DNA of 64,000 nt from Thuidium tamariscinum (lineage: Eukaryota; Streptophyta; Bryopsida; Hypnales; Thuidiaceae): the NCBI GenBank assembly GCA_947034885.2, contig OZ019759.1:8620501-8684500 (forward strand). Direction: 5' to 3'. Shown piece by piece: positions 11,849 through 24,930 of the stretch. The notes under the pieces were generated by a model. It had not been told where the DNA came from and made no database searches. It saw only the letters and a program-made list of their open reading frames with translations. The position numbers and the translations under genes were made by a program. Each line of letters opens with the position of its first letter. Position 1 is the stretch's first letter.

Positions 11849-12569
11849 ATGGCTAGCATTCGTGTAGATGGCCACAAAGTTCCTGTAGTGTTTCCATTAG
11901 ATGAATCAGGACATGCTACTGTATTTTCTCATTTGCTTCATGCTCGATTTAAATTTGTGGAGTCATCTATCGACGTTGAAGAAGACCAATACTCTGAGTT
12001 CGGTGAATTGCAAGAGTTCATTCCCATGGTGAGGTCTATCTCAAATGAAGCCCACTACTGGTATCTAGGTGTCGGAAATTTCAGAGCCTACGGTCTCCCA
12101 TTATCTATGATTAGTTTGTCTCCTAAAATAGGAAGTCATTAGTCTGCTAATTCAACAGTGAACACACCTTTCATATCTGAGAGTGGTACTCGTAGTCCTC
12201 TCAAAAATAGCTGCCTACTCGTTTGTAGAAGAGAAATTCCTACTGTTGTGAAGGTAGAAAAACTAGACACTATTGTAGAATTGTCTAGTGAATCAGAAGG
12301 TGAGTCCCCGACCTTATCCCTTCACATGAAATCTTCCGCAGTCCACACGGTTTCTAATGAGCCCGAACACGTAGCTTCTATATGGAACACCCCACCTCAT
12401 AGTTCCACACAGTCTAAATTCTCAGATCCTACCGTGGACCTTAGCCTTGCAAACAAAGAAAGTATAGTGGAATGCTTGAAGAAACTTTCTGGTCTCCATC
12501 GTTCCAGGAATGAACTGGCTACAATAGATTTGAACACCATGAAGCATCACCAAGTAGAGATCCTGCCCC
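11849..12569 (+). pseudogene. Element A MULE transposase, 5' part, interrupted by element B
   Basis: The frame begins ATG at 11849 (MASIRVDGHKVPVVFPLDES). It aligns with the start of the element B transposase (VVVRPTDDGVPVYFPVAEDG), including the shared pattern PV-FP-DE-G, and later the acidic SSESEGESPTLS segment (SSDSEGQSPTLP in B). A TAG at 12140-12142 splits it. It stops at VEILP, where element B inserted; joining to 30989 gives ILPPSYNRDAFFELP, matching LPVLPSNFNGDVIFELP in B. The 3' part is at 30989-34391. Confidence 0.85.
12561..12569. repeat. Target-site duplication of element B, left copy
   Basis: TCCTGCCCC lies immediately before element B inside the element A transposase gene. The right copy at 30980-30988 is TCTTGCCCC, one transition apart. 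A 9-bp duplication is typical for MULEs. Confidence 0.85.
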
Positions 12570-12785
12570 AACGTTGCTAGGAAGGGAGCGGTGAGTGGGG
12601 AGTGGGGAGTGGGGAGCAGGGATTAGTGAGCGGGGATGAAGAATAATGAAAGAAAAATTGAAAAAATATTTAGAATTCTTAAGAAAATTGCAAAGAAGAA
12701 GACAAAAAAGTGGATGAATTTTTGTAAGAAGTTAGATGAAATGACACAAAAGTAGATGAAAAAAGTGGATCATTCATGAAAGCAA
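12570..12785 (+). repeat. Left terminal inverted repeat of element B
   Basis: It starts AACGTTGCTAGGAAGGGAGC, then G-rich heptamer-like units (GGGGAGT repeated, GGGGAGC), then GATGAAGAATAATGAAAG and an A-rich part with GTGGATGA units. It is matched in reverse by 30733-30979 with a few substitutions and one short insertion. Confidence 0.92.
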
Positions 12786-15379
12786 ATGAAAGAAGATTTT
12801 CACTCTACGAATGACTGTACACAAAGGATAGGATGAAAATAAGCTCCAATTATATCATAAGGAAATTTTTTACATTGCGGGATGAGGCCTCTTTGAAAAG
12901 GACAATTTTTATCCCGTACTTCCATCCATATTGACATCATGATGTTTAGGAAGGTACATGTTGTTTACTATGGTAAATAATGAGGCATTAGGTACTTCTT
13001 GTAATTCAAATATTAAGGACATTGAGGGATTCATTGAATTGAAGAAGGACAAAATTGGTGCAATTAGAAGACGAATGGCTCATGTGTTTTTATTACTATT
13101 TGAGACTTTAAAAAAAAATAAGATCATTGTTAATACATGCTCATGATGTTTGCACTATGAAATGCCTCTTATTAGACACTAGAACAATAGGTACTTTTGG
13201 TCATTCAAGTCCTTTGTACTAGAAGTGAATTTTTTACATTGACAAGTTCAGAAGTACTTGATGAGATTCACACAAGGTAGTGACACATATTTTGTATTTA
13301 GGCTATCAACTCTAGCCTCCAATAAATAGCTTTGCATGTGAATTTGTAAGGGCCTCCTTCAGGCTTAAAAATTTATCTTATGACATAATCGTACTGAACT
13401 TTGTATTTTTGATACCTTACAAATATTTGTATATAGATGTTGAAGATCCTATAACCGTGGAAGTACGTAGAAGTCTTAGAAGGCCGGGAATGTAGGGGAC
13501 GTATTTTCAATTTGTGGATTCCTCTAATTCCAATCACGCAAAAAAACACTTTTTCATTTAGTGTACTTCTTGTACACTACATTGAGGCATGTTATGAAAT
13601 TTGAGTCCCAACTTTGCGAAGGATAAATTTTATTTGTAGTTCATTTTAAATACGACCACCGACAGCTTCGTTGTCCTTTACCGCTTACATATGCTTGATT
13701 AAACCTTAGGGTATAGAGAAGGGCGTTTAGGATAGCCAAATCAATATGGTTAATATTACTTGTTCTGAAAGTGCAAGCACAGTAATGAACAACTGTTCGT
13801 CATTTCGGGACGTCCTTAATTTAAGATACATTTTAAATGAAGTAGGACTTCCACTTTGCATACAACTCATTTAATGTTCTAGTAGTATTAGGGTGTACTT
13901 GTTAACTAAGCTGAACATTGTATATGGGAAGGGACACGAGCTAGTCGTCCCCAAGCTCCACTAGAATATATCGAAATTGCCTACAAAACATGAAATTCAG
14001 AGTTGGCGTGTAACATTGTGCTAAAGAAGTCTACTAAAGAACAAGTCACACTGTGGAGTGAGTAAGAAGTTTCATCAATTTCCATCAAAGTGGTTGAAAG
14101 CAAAAGGTTCGCAAATGTGGGTCAGCCTGAACCTCCATCCCCTAGATCCAAAGGGAAACCCTAAACTTTGAAGAGCCCAAACATGTTCTACTTCCATAGC
14201 CATGCACCTCTCACTAGAGAAGACTCCATATAAGCCGAAGCCCTAACTGTAATGTCAAACTCAACCCACTGAGTAATTGTCAGCATAATTATGTGGACTT
14301 CTCAATACATGAGCACGTACATCCCCAATAACCTCTTGCACGCTAGAGTCATCATCATAAGCTATAGAAGCCACAGAACGCCTAAGAATCCATTAAAATT
14401 AATATAAAATTGCAAGTGGATGCTAGACATCATAGAATGTGGATTCATTCTAAGTGGTAGCTCGATGATGACGTTTGTCCAACTATGAATCGAGTGGCCT
14501 GAAATTTGTGGCAGTGACTCTAGAATTGGATTCTTAAATTAATATCAGGATGCAAGGAATGTTGCAGGTCTTGTGAGAGGTTTAGGGTCCTTTCTCCTAC
14601 GCCATTCCTATGCTTTGGTTTTAAAATCAGTGTGTGTCGATGCCCTAGTGCGGGTTCTACGATGCATGAACTCTGACCCTCTCAGTGCGTATGGGTCGGT
14701 TTTGGGCGTCTCTAATTCCAAATTTGGATATTCAATTGATTACAATACGACACAAATGTCGTAGATGGGGTTGAGGGTCGAAGGCCCTCCCTTTCACGCA
14801 CTTATTCTCTTGGTCTTAGGATTGAGATGTGTATGATGTGACAATTTGCACCGTATGGCAAAAACCACCTTCCTGGACGTCAATGCCAACAAGGGTCCTG
14901 CGCTACTGTGTCCAAGATTTTATCCTATATCGATAGCAGTCTGAAATGAAAGCCACAGTAGGAGTGTCAGGGTTAGGGGGCCCTCCTTGCACCCCATTTT
15001 TCAGGTGTGGGAATGGATCGTGGGTTTACATGGTGTTAATGTGTTAGTCCCTCAATGTATAGGCTTCCCCCCTAAGGCTGCTCGGTGCATGGAAGGTGCT
15101 TGGGGAGGCCAAGGCCAAGCACCAATGTTTCTAATTGTTGATCGCATATCGTAACCTATGAGATATGAATGCCACACATGGATGTGCAGGAGTAAGAGGC
15201 ACACTCCCTCACCCCATTCATTTAAAATGAAATGTGGTGTCAATGGCGCGAGGATGTGTATCGCGAAATGAATTGACTGCCTTTTCCAAGGAAAGAGGGT
15301 CTCCTTCAGGCGTCCAGGTCAAGCGCCAGTTAGCCCAATCTGAACGTGATTCACATTCACATCGACAGAAATGTGAGTT
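12786..15379. other. Element B left spacer
   Basis: About 2.6 kb of moderately AT-rich DNA with many stops in all frames. No conserved protein, RNA gene or clear repeat unit was recognised. From about 14570 onwards sequence such as GTGTGTCGATGCCCTAGTGC and CGTATGGGTCGG hints at very decayed satellite relatives. Confidence 0.45.
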
Positions 15380-17090
15380 GATGCTGTGGTGGTTGTGTCT
15401 CGGGTAGTGGCTTTTGCTAAAGCATCTCCAATTTTTTTAACATTTCTTTATCAGGGGTCTGGAATGTCGAGAGCGCAATGTGCGAGTTGTATCGAGCTTA
15501 GATGCATAGACTGCCCCCCTCCCTCAAGGGTCTCAGCACCGAGAGGATCCCCAATGGGGACGGGGTCATGCGCCCATATGAACGAGAATCACATTCATAT
15601 CGACACACACTTGTGTCCATGCCGCAGTGGTTGTGGCTGGGGTGGTGGCTAAGGCCGAACCACCCCCATTTTTTTTTAACTCTTTTTCAAGGGTCTGGAA
15701 TGTCGAGAGCGCAATGTGCGAGCTGTATCGAGCTTAGATGCATAGACTGCCCCCCGCCCTCAGGGGTCTCAGCACCGAGAGGATCCCTAATGGGGACGGG
15801 GGCATGTGCCCGTATGAACGAGAATCACATTCATATTGACACACACTTGTGTCAATGTCGCGATGGTTGCGGCTGGGGTGGTGGCTAAGGCCAAACCACC
15901 CCCATTTTTTTTTAACTCTTTTTCAGGGGTTTGGAATGTCGAGAGCGCAATGTGCGAGTTGTATCGAGCTTAGATGCATAGACTGCCCCCCTCCTCAGGG
16001 GTCTGAGCACCGAGAGGATCCCCAATGGGGACAAGGTCATGCGCCCATATGAACGAGAATCAAATTCATATCGACACACACTTGTGTCGATGCCACGGTG
16101 GTGGGAGGCTGGGGTGGTAGCTAAGGCCGATCCACCCCCATTTTTTTTCTTTTCTTTTTCAGGGGTGTGGAATGTCGAGTGCGCAATGTGCAAGTTGTAT
16201 TGAGCTTAGATGCATAGACTGCCCCCCTCCCTTAGGGGTCTGAGCACCGAGAGGATCCCCAATGGGGACGGGATCATGCGCCCGTATGAACAAGAATCAC
16301 ATTTATTTCAACACACACTTGTGTCGATGTCGCGGTGGTAGGAGGCTGGGGTGGTGGTTTAGGCCAATCCACCTCCATTTTTTTTATTTTCTTTCTCAGG
16401 GGTTTCGAATGTCGAGTGCGCAATGTGCGAGTTGTATTGAGCTTAGATGCATAGACTGCCCCCCTCCTCGGAGAGTTTGAGTACCGAGAGGGTCCCCTTC
16501 GGGGTTGAGGTCATGCGCCCGTATGAACGAGAATCACATTCATATCGACACACACTTGTGTCCATGCCGCGGTGGTTGTGGCTGGGGTGGTGGCTAAGGC
16601 CGAACCACCCCCATTTTTTTTTAACTCTTTTTCAGGGGTCTGGAATGTCAAGAGTGCAATGTGCGAGCTATATCGAGCTTAGATGCATAGATTGCCCCCT
16701 CGTCAGGGGGTCTTGGCACCGAGAGGGTCCCCTTCGGAGTCGGGGTCATGCACCAGTATGAAGGAGAATCACATTCATATCGACACACACTTGTGTCGAT
16801 GCTGCGGTGGTTGTGGCTTTGGCCGAACCACCTCCTTTTTTAAAATTCTTATCCAGAGGACTGGAATGTCGAGTGCACAATGTCTGAGTTGTATCGAGCT
16901 TGAATGCATAGACTGCCCCCCTCTCTCAAGGGACTCGGCATCGAGGGTACCTGTCCGGGGTCGGGGTCATGCGCTAGTACGAACGAGAATCAAATTCATA
17001 TCGACTAAAGTGTGTGGCGATGGCGCATTAGGTGGCGGCTCGAGTGAGGGGCTTCGACCATCCACCCCATTTTAGTTGGCATTCTGTCTA
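15380..17090 (+). repeat. Element B satellite array 1 (about 236-bp unit, forward)
   Basis: About seven tandem units are recognised by recurring segments: GGAATGTCGAGAGCGCAATG, ATCGAGCTTAGATGCATAGA, CTGCCCCCCTC, GCACCGAGAGGATCCC, and the dyad ATCGACACA-n4-TGTGTCGAT at about 15597, 15835, 16070, 16308, 16545 and 16777. Degenerate units occur at the edges (15356, 17000). Open frames across it (CIELRCIDCPPP repeated) are by-products of the repeat. The array lies just beyond the 3' end of the minus-strand ParB gene. Confidence 0.93.
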
Positions 17091-17242
17091 GATGCATAGT
17101 GTACAGTGCTCACATACAACCGAGCTATGATGCGTGAATTGCAAGAAATAGAAACATAGAATGGAAACGTACTACAATAATATCCTTGGCAATGACATGA
17201 TAAACCGAAACATGTCACTAACCATGTACATGCCGACATTCA

Positions 17243-20200
17243 CTAGGTTGAATGAGCTGATGTAGAACTGCCCTCACTATCTGATGTGATAGAGTCCAAC
17301 TCTACGGCATGTTCATCTACAAACTCTAAAACTCTTGGATCCACCGCCCGAGCCCTAGTGGATGGCCTGGGGTTGAGGTTACAGAAATCCCTAGAGATGG
17401 CCTCAGCATAGACAGGTAAGTGGAATGGTTTTGGTGGACTTGGAAAGAATCCTGGGTTTACAAAGAAGGGGACCCTTGTCACTTCTTGAGCAAGCCTGTC
17501 AAATTCATTGAATTAGATAGTCAATTTGGGAAGTTCAATGCCTCATAAGTAATGTGATAAAAAATAGTTAAAATTAAAACTTACTTACTGAATCGAGATG
17601 TCTTCACGATCTCTTGAACCGGGACGTCCTCATCCTCAAGGTCTATTGTGGGTGCTACCTGCAGTGGTTTTGGTTGACGAGATCCTCCCACACGCATTGC
17701 TGGTGCAATAAGAGCATCAAAGATGGACTTATCATCTTTGAAGGCTAGAATGTGACGGCGGGTTGCGCGGCATGCCTGAATGCATGCACCTGTAAAAGCA
17801 AGAAATATGAATTAGTTTGAGGCTTTAGGGTGAAGATATTTTTGAATGATTGGGTCATAGGTCTCCAATACAGGAAGAGTATCTTACCAGTAGACGCTGT
17901 AAAATCAACAACAACGTCCCTTGGCTGAGAGCAAGCCTCAATGAGCATCTGCATGAACTGACGTGCCTTCTCACGAGGGCCACGCCACGGAGTGTCTCCA
18001 TTCATGGACACATCGTCCTTGTTACAAAAATTCTGCAAGATATCATCCCGTGCAACTTTCACCCCTACCGCTTCAAGAGAAGGAACGAACTGAAATGGGA
18101 AGTCTGTATCCTTCTTCAGTCCACTCTCATGGACCACTAATGATATCGCAAAGCGCATAGTCTGCACGAGTGATTTCAAAAAGGTTAATAATTGGGAATA
18201 GAGAAAGACAATTGCCAATGACTGTAAATTAAGAATGTTGGAATCATTCTTACCGTCTTAGAGGGATCTGTTGGCGATGTTAGATGGAGATGATTCATCC
18301 CCATCCAAGTAAGAAGAATCCGAAATTTGTATGTCTGGCAACAGCCAAGGATGTGGCTCCTGTGTTGCTTAGAAGGAGCCGGATACATGACAATCATAGC
18401 TCCATTGTCATGTAAATAGTTGTCAGCAAAGTCAAAGATAGGTACCAGAAATTGCATGTTGAATTCGTTCTACGTTGGAATGGCTCTAGGTGGGGCGGAT
18501 ATAGTGGGAACTAGGGTTGTTCTGCCAGACAATGCGACATTGCGACAGACAGACGTCACGCAATGTCTAGTAGAGCCCTCGTGACGTCTCATTGACTAAA
18601 AATCAAGTTAACTTAAAAATAAATCATTAGAAATTTAAAATTTTGACATATATAAGTTGGATTTCAATTAAGTGTTTCAATTTTATGAATACATATTACA
18701 TTCTTCATTTAGGTTCATAGTAATAGTAAGATTTTCATTTTTTTGAGCTGCTGAAAATGGACTTTCGCGACGAGGTGGGACGCCCTTCGTAACAAGTTGT
18801 CACTGTGACACACGATGTTGGACGTCGTACACAACACCCAAACCCGAAAATATGTTCGACAAGACAACCTTGGTGGGAACGTGAAGTCCCTCTGGTACGT
18901 CCACAAATATCAAATCCACAGTTGCCTTGTCACTGTTGACACCCAAAAATGACCGATCCTTGTCTGTAGAATGCTACAACATAGACATCAATTGTCACGT
19001 GTAAGAAAATATAATGAAAACAAGATATTGTATTGACTTTCATACAAAAATGTAATTTCCCAAAGTATGAATGAATGGTTCAAGGTAGAATTTGTACCAT
19101 GCCTAAGAACAAGAGAACGTCGTTACAGGCCACTGTGTTTCCAGGCAAAATGGCCACGGACAAGTTCAAGATGCACTCGTCGATGTCAGGTACAAGATCC
19201 AGATTCTTCAATGTCGGCGTCAGTCCGTGAACCAACCTCTCCTGTGTAAGAGAGAAGCCTGAGGAGCCATCGGGCATGTTGGCGGTGCTAGTGGCGGGCT
19301 CTTGCACTGGAGTTTCCACCTTCGTCTTGGTCCCCTTCTTCTTGTCCTTGTCCTTGTCCTTCTCCGCTTGCGCCAAAAGCTTCTTCTTCTGGTTCTCATC
19401 GGCCTTCTTCTTTGCTTCCTCCAATTTCTCTATCTTCCTTTTATCGAAAGCCTCACGCCTTCGAATAGCCCGTTCTCGAGCCTCAGAGTCAAGCCCTTTG
19501 AACTCATCAAATTCGGGCTCACCAGATGATTTCTCCTTCAAAGACTGAAAGAGGGCTTGTTCGTGAGAAGGAATGACTCCAATGTTGCACTCTAGATACC
19601 AAGGGCATGCCAGGAGATGTGCACTAGTCTATGTCTTCACTTGGTTGGGAGTGAACATGCAGTCAGTGGATGACTGGAGTTGCCAGGTCATAAGGAACGG
19701 AGGCAAATCCTCTTTTGCAATGGCCTTCTTGGGATAGAGTTCAAACATAAAGTACCTGCAAATAGAATGTGAATGCTCAATACTCTATATATCTTTTGAG
19801 CCTCAAAGAACTAATACCTCATAGAAGGAGTTACTAGGAAAAATTCAATGAAAAACAAACGTGAATATGACCCGTCTGATGGCCAACACGGATCCACGAT
19901 AATCGGGAAAGGAGTCTCACTTCTTAAAGGCATCTGAGCCCTTGAACACCCCACTATAACCAACATCCCACAACTTCATTCTCCACCCTTCCAAGTAATC
20001 AACCAGCTTAGCTGGTCCCTCCACCACAGTCATGTCTATGGGGATGTTATCAGTTTGCATAATCCCCTCGTACATCTCGAGGACCCCATCCTCGAGCTAT
20101 AAAACATCATCACAAAGTGAGCTTAAAGAGCATCATTACATTAATCACTGTAGAGAAGCAGTGGAAATAAATTTGAAGAAACTAAATGACAACCAAAGAG

Positions 20201-22460
20201 TGATCAAGTGATTTACATGCATTACTTACCCCTACATACCATGCTGCCTTGGCAAGAAAAATCAGTAGCTTCTCCTCATTCACAGGACGTGGAGGTACTC
20301 GTCAAGCTTCTCTAGACGAACTGGAGGAGTTGAGCCACCTCAACCACTTTAACTTGTGCGCACTTGACACATTTGTTGTTGCTATCATTTGGAGCTTCTC
20401 TAATGTAAACTCCGGGACAGAGAAGAGCGTCCAATGTCGCTCAATCTGCAGTAGGTATGGAATCAATTCATAAGAATTCCATTGGCAAAAAAAAAATAGA
20501 AGCATTCATAAATGGTTGAATTTTTCATTACCTCATTCAGCCACTCCAGGCCAAGGTGCAGGGAAGCAACAACGGTAATCTTGGAGAGCTTCTTGTATAG
20601 CTTGTTCGTGGACTCCTTAATGGATGCTCGCATTGCAAGAGCCCGCGCAGTAGCAGACTTCTTCTCGACTGGCGTGTCCTCTTCATATTTGCGCAAAGCA
20701 GCATCCGCATTCGCTGATATCTCTTGCTGCATGTCCATAGAGTGAGACAAGCAATGAGGGTCATCACCATAGAAAGATAGTGAGATCATAGAGATGAAAG
20801 ACTATGGACTATAATTTGGAATAATGATTCAAGGTAGGACCCTTACCTTGAAAATAAAGGAAGTAAAGACTTCCAAAGGCATTTTATACCATGTCTTTCG
20901 TGTGCTCTATTTGCATGTCTTGACCTCCTCTTCAGTCAACAGCTCATTGAACTTTTCGACCTCTATGAGACCGTACTTCTGAACCCTGTAGAGCGTGTGA
21001 ACAAGGTTCATTTTGATATACAAGCTCTCCGTCTGACTGTACAAGCAATGCAGTGGATGCAGTATTAGAACACATTATACAGTGGAGGGCCAATTCCATA
21101 CATAAGAGTGAAATGAACTGAGCTAAGTAATTTGAAGGTATGCATACCTATTTATGTTGTGCATGGCTTGTATGGCTATACCAATGCGTCCTCTTGTGTC
21201 AAGAACAATGGAGTCCACGCACACATGCCAATCCACTTCGGATGAGTGGAGACGATTGATGTGATTCATCCAAGCAATGCGTCTGTGATTTCCATCATAG
21301 ACAAAAAACTTGTAGTCAACCAATTGATGAAGGTGGGGATTGGCCTTCAACTCCTCATTGAACTTGTCATTCACTGAATTCCAAATGGGCCCCCATCCGG
21401 CTTTATCCTCATCTGTGAAGATCCGAGTGTCTCCTGCTTCGTCTGCAACAGATACGTAGAAAACCCGGGCCCCCTCCTCGTAGCCTCTACTAAACTTGTT
21501 GTCCAACATCGTGAGGTCACACTCCAAAGTAGGCCTGACCATGGGCATAGGCACCATCCTGCACAATGGAATCCGAAGTCGTGAGTGATCAGATGTCGTA
21601 AGTCGCAGGCTAGAGATAATGGAGAAGGTGTCAACTTTCTGGGACCGCCGAATGTCGTCCTCTAGAGCATCATCCGCAACACCCGAAATGTGGTGGTCCA
21701 CCTCCACTGCTGGCACTTGCACCACCTTCTCCTTCGTCAAGTCTGTTCCGGTCTCCTCAAGCGGTGCCAGCCTCGTAATGACATTCGACTTTGTCAACGA
21801 TGATGCAACGGATTTCGGTGCGGTGTCTGTGTCATCACCCTCCTCATCATCGTCATCGTCATCATCCTCACTAGAGGACTGAAAATAAAACACAATAGGA
21901 CTGTATGAGACCTTTCTTTTAAAAATTAATAACCACGTAAATGAGAGCAACTCATGAAATCAGTAAAAGATATCCAATCAACAAGGTTCATAAAGCTCTT
22001 GTGACTAAAAGGCCTTCAACTAAACAGACGCAAACCAAAGGCAGAGTTCTGAACTCGCCACAACAAAATATAAGTGTGTCGTCATCTCCATCAGAGCAGA
22101 TGCCGCCATCTTGCATACAGCTACAAGAAATGGAATTCACATCAATGGCGGCCATATCCAAGGCTACATCATCAAACCCTACAGAGGTGAGGTTCGACCA
22201 CATGGGAGACAGAAGTCCCTCACGATGACCAGTGCCTAAATCTGAATCCAATTCCAAAATCAAGTTGTCCAAATTTACCCTCGCCCGTGGATTTTGAAGA
22301 TTCGGGTTATCCTTAGGTCGAGCGTCATCAACATCCAGAGCCTCCTGAGATTCCAATGAGTCGTCTTGTTGTGTGTCTTGCAAGAAATTTGCAATAGTGG
22401 AAGTACCGGCTCCATCACCCTGAGACTCCCCTTCCACCACTGACCCTCCACCAGAAACCT
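17243..22460 (-). pseudogene. Element B ParB-like domain plus DNA-methyltransferase-fold protein (decayed)
   Basis: Exon order matches the element A gene. An acidic 5' exon (about 22010-22460) is followed by an Asp/Glu run and the ParB-like exon (about 21140-21890) with CRMVPMPMVRPTL, YEEGARVFYVSVADEAG and YKFFVYDGNHRRIAWMNHI. Then come helical exons (about 20850-21045, 20510-20740, 20240-20450, 19905-20100), a Lys-rich linker (19080-19750), and the methyltransferase fold. The latter shows VDLIFVDVPEGLHVPT (motif IV position, lacking DPPY), FADNYLHDNGAMIVMYP, SMNGDTPWRG, PRDVVVDFTASTG and, after an intron, GACIQACRATRRHILAF. The tail exon ends at 17243. DFTASTG is the closest of the three copies to the canonical D-F-G-G motif I. 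Several stops are present. Its placement between two inverted satellite arrays carrying dyads is notable. Confidence 0.75.
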
Positions 22461-22559
22461 AATTGTAAAATGTCCCACTGAAGACATGATAAGTAAAAAC
22501 AAAATACAAAAGGGGATAATACACAGTATCCAAATCCAAACAAATTGGAAAAAAAATGG

Positions 22560-24930
22560 GGGGATCGGCCACGGCCACCACCCCAGCCACCCAAAGCCGT
22601 GGCATCGATACACACTTGTGTCGATATGAATGTGATTCTAGTTCGTACTGGCGCATGACTCGGACCCCGAAGGGGACCGTCTCGGTGCCGAGATCCTCCG
22701 AGAAGGAGGGCACTCTATACATCTAAGCTCGATACAACTCGCACATTGCGCACCCGACATTTGGAACCCTTGAGAAAGAAAATTAAAAAAATGGGGGGGA
22801 TCGGCCAGGGCAAGCACCCTTGCCACCCCAAGGCGCAGCATCGACACACACTTGTTTCGATATGAATGTGATTCTAGTTCGTACTGGCGCATGAACCCGA
22901 CCCCAAAGGAGAACCTCTTGGTGTTGAGACCCCCCGATGAGGGGGGCAGTCTATGCATCTAAGCTCGATACAACTCGCACATTGCGCACCCGACATTTGA
23001 AACCCCTGAAAAAGAAAATAGAAAAAATGGGGGGATCCGCCAAGGCGAGCACCCCAGCCTCCCTAAGCCGCGGCATCGTCACACACTTGTGTTGACATGA
23101 ATGTGATTCTAGTTCGTACTGGCGCATGAACCCGACCCCAAAGGAGAACCTCTTGGTGCCGAGACCCCCTAAGATGGGGGGTAGTCTATGCATCTAAGCT
23201 CGATACAACTCGCACATTGCGCACCCGACATTTGGAGCCCCTGAGAAAGAAAATAAAAAAATGGGGGGGGATCGGCCAAGGCGAGCACCCCTGCCACCCC
23301 AAGCCGCGGCATCGACACATACTTGTGTCGATATGAATGTAATTCTAGTTCATACTGACGCATGACCCCGACCCCGAAGGGGAACGTCTCGGTGCCGAGA
23401 CCCCCCGAGGATCGATACAACTTGCACATTACGCACCCGACATTTGGAACCCCTGAGAAAGAAAAAATAAATAAATCGGGGGGGTCGGCCAAGGCCACCA
23501 CCCCAGCCACCCCATGCCGCAACATCGACATACACTTGTTTCGGTATGAATGTGATTCTAGTTCGTACTGGCGCATGAACCCGACCCCAAAGGAGAACCT
23601 CTTGGTGCCGAGACCCCCCGAGGAGGGGGGCAGTCTATGCATCTAAGCTCGATACAACTCGCACATTGCGCACCCGACATTTGAAACCCCTGAAAAAGAA
23701 AATAGAAAAAATGGGGGGATCCGCCAAGGCGAGCACCCCAGCCTCCCCATGCCGCAGCATCGTCACACACTTGTGTCGACATGAATGTGATTCTAGTTTG
23801 TACTGGCGCATGAACCCGACCCCAAAGGAGAACCTCTTGATGCCGAGACCCCCCGACGAGGAGGGCAGTCTATGCATCTAAGCTCGATACAACTCGCACA
23901 TTGCGCACCCGACATTTGGAACCCTTGAGAAAGAAAATAAAAAAAATGGGGGGGTCGGCCAAGGCGAGCATCCTAGCCACCCCAAGCCGCGGCATCGACA
24001 CACACTTGTGTCAATATGAATGTGATTCTAGTTCGTACTGGCACATGGCCCTAGCCTCACTAGGGACCTTCTCGGTGGCGAGACCCCCCGAGGAAGGGGG
24101 TAGTCTATGCATCTAAGCTCGATACAACTTGCACATTGCGCACCCGACATTTGGAACCCTTGAGAAAGAAAATAGAAAAAATGGGGGGGATCGGCCAAGG
24201 CGAGCACCCCTGCCACCCCAAGGCGCGACATCGACACACACTTGTGTCAATATGAATGTGATTCTAGTTCATAGTGGCGCATGACCCCGACCCCGAAGGG
24301 GACCGTCTCGGTGTCGAGACCCCTGAGGGGGGAGGGCAGTCTATGCACCTAAGCTTGATATAACTCGCACATTGCGCACCCGACATTTGCAACCGCTGAA
24401 AAAAACAAAAAAAACAATGGGGGGGGGGGGGAATGGCCAAGGCAACCACCCCAGCCTCCCACCACCGCGGCATCGACACACACTTGTGTCGATATGAGTG
24501 TGATTCTAGTTCGTACTGGCGCATGACTCCGACCCCGAATGGGACTCCCCGATCCCTAAACCGCGAGGGCGTTGGACATCTCTGCATCCAAACTCGATAC
24601 AACTCGCACACTGCGCACTTGACACTCCAGACCCTTGAAAAGGAATTTTTCAAAATTGGGGGTGGTTCCGCCTAAGCCACCACCCTAGACACAACCACCG
24701 CGGCATCGACACACTTGTGTCGATATGAATGTGATTCTAGTTCATACTGGCGCATGACCCTGAGCTCCAAGGGGACTCCCGCGATCCCTAAACCACGAGG
24801 AAGGTGGAAATCTCTGCATCCAAACCCGATACTACTCGCACATTGCGCACTCGACATTCCAGACTCACTCAAGAGAGAAGTGGGTGGCCCCTCCGCGGCA
24901 TTGACGAACACTTGGGTCGACTAAATCTCA
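22560..24930 (-). repeat. Element B satellite array 2 (about 234-bp unit, inverted relative to array 1)
   Basis: About eleven units with the same sequence as array 1 but on the opposite strand. The dyad recurs at about 22607, 22840, 23073, 23310, 23523, 23758, 23994, 24229, 24472, 24706 and 24899. A second dyad, GTCTCGGTGCCGAGAC (exact at 23385-23400), recurs once per unit. The array begins about 100 bp upstream of the first recognisable ParB-gene exon. One unit (about 23400) is shortened. Confidence 0.93.

Noticed and set aside
15380-17090. Series of open frames with repeated CIELRCIDCPPP peptides
   Set aside because: They are translations of the ~235-bp satellite in shifting frames; there is no start context, intron structure or domain. 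The same holds for 22560-24930.
20072-20098. CTCGAGGA...TCCTCGAG inverted repeat in element B, resembling the element C palindrome
   Set aside because: It is a single occurrence inside a coding exon (LEDGVLEM) without the flanking TAT/ATA bases, so chance is the simpler explanation.
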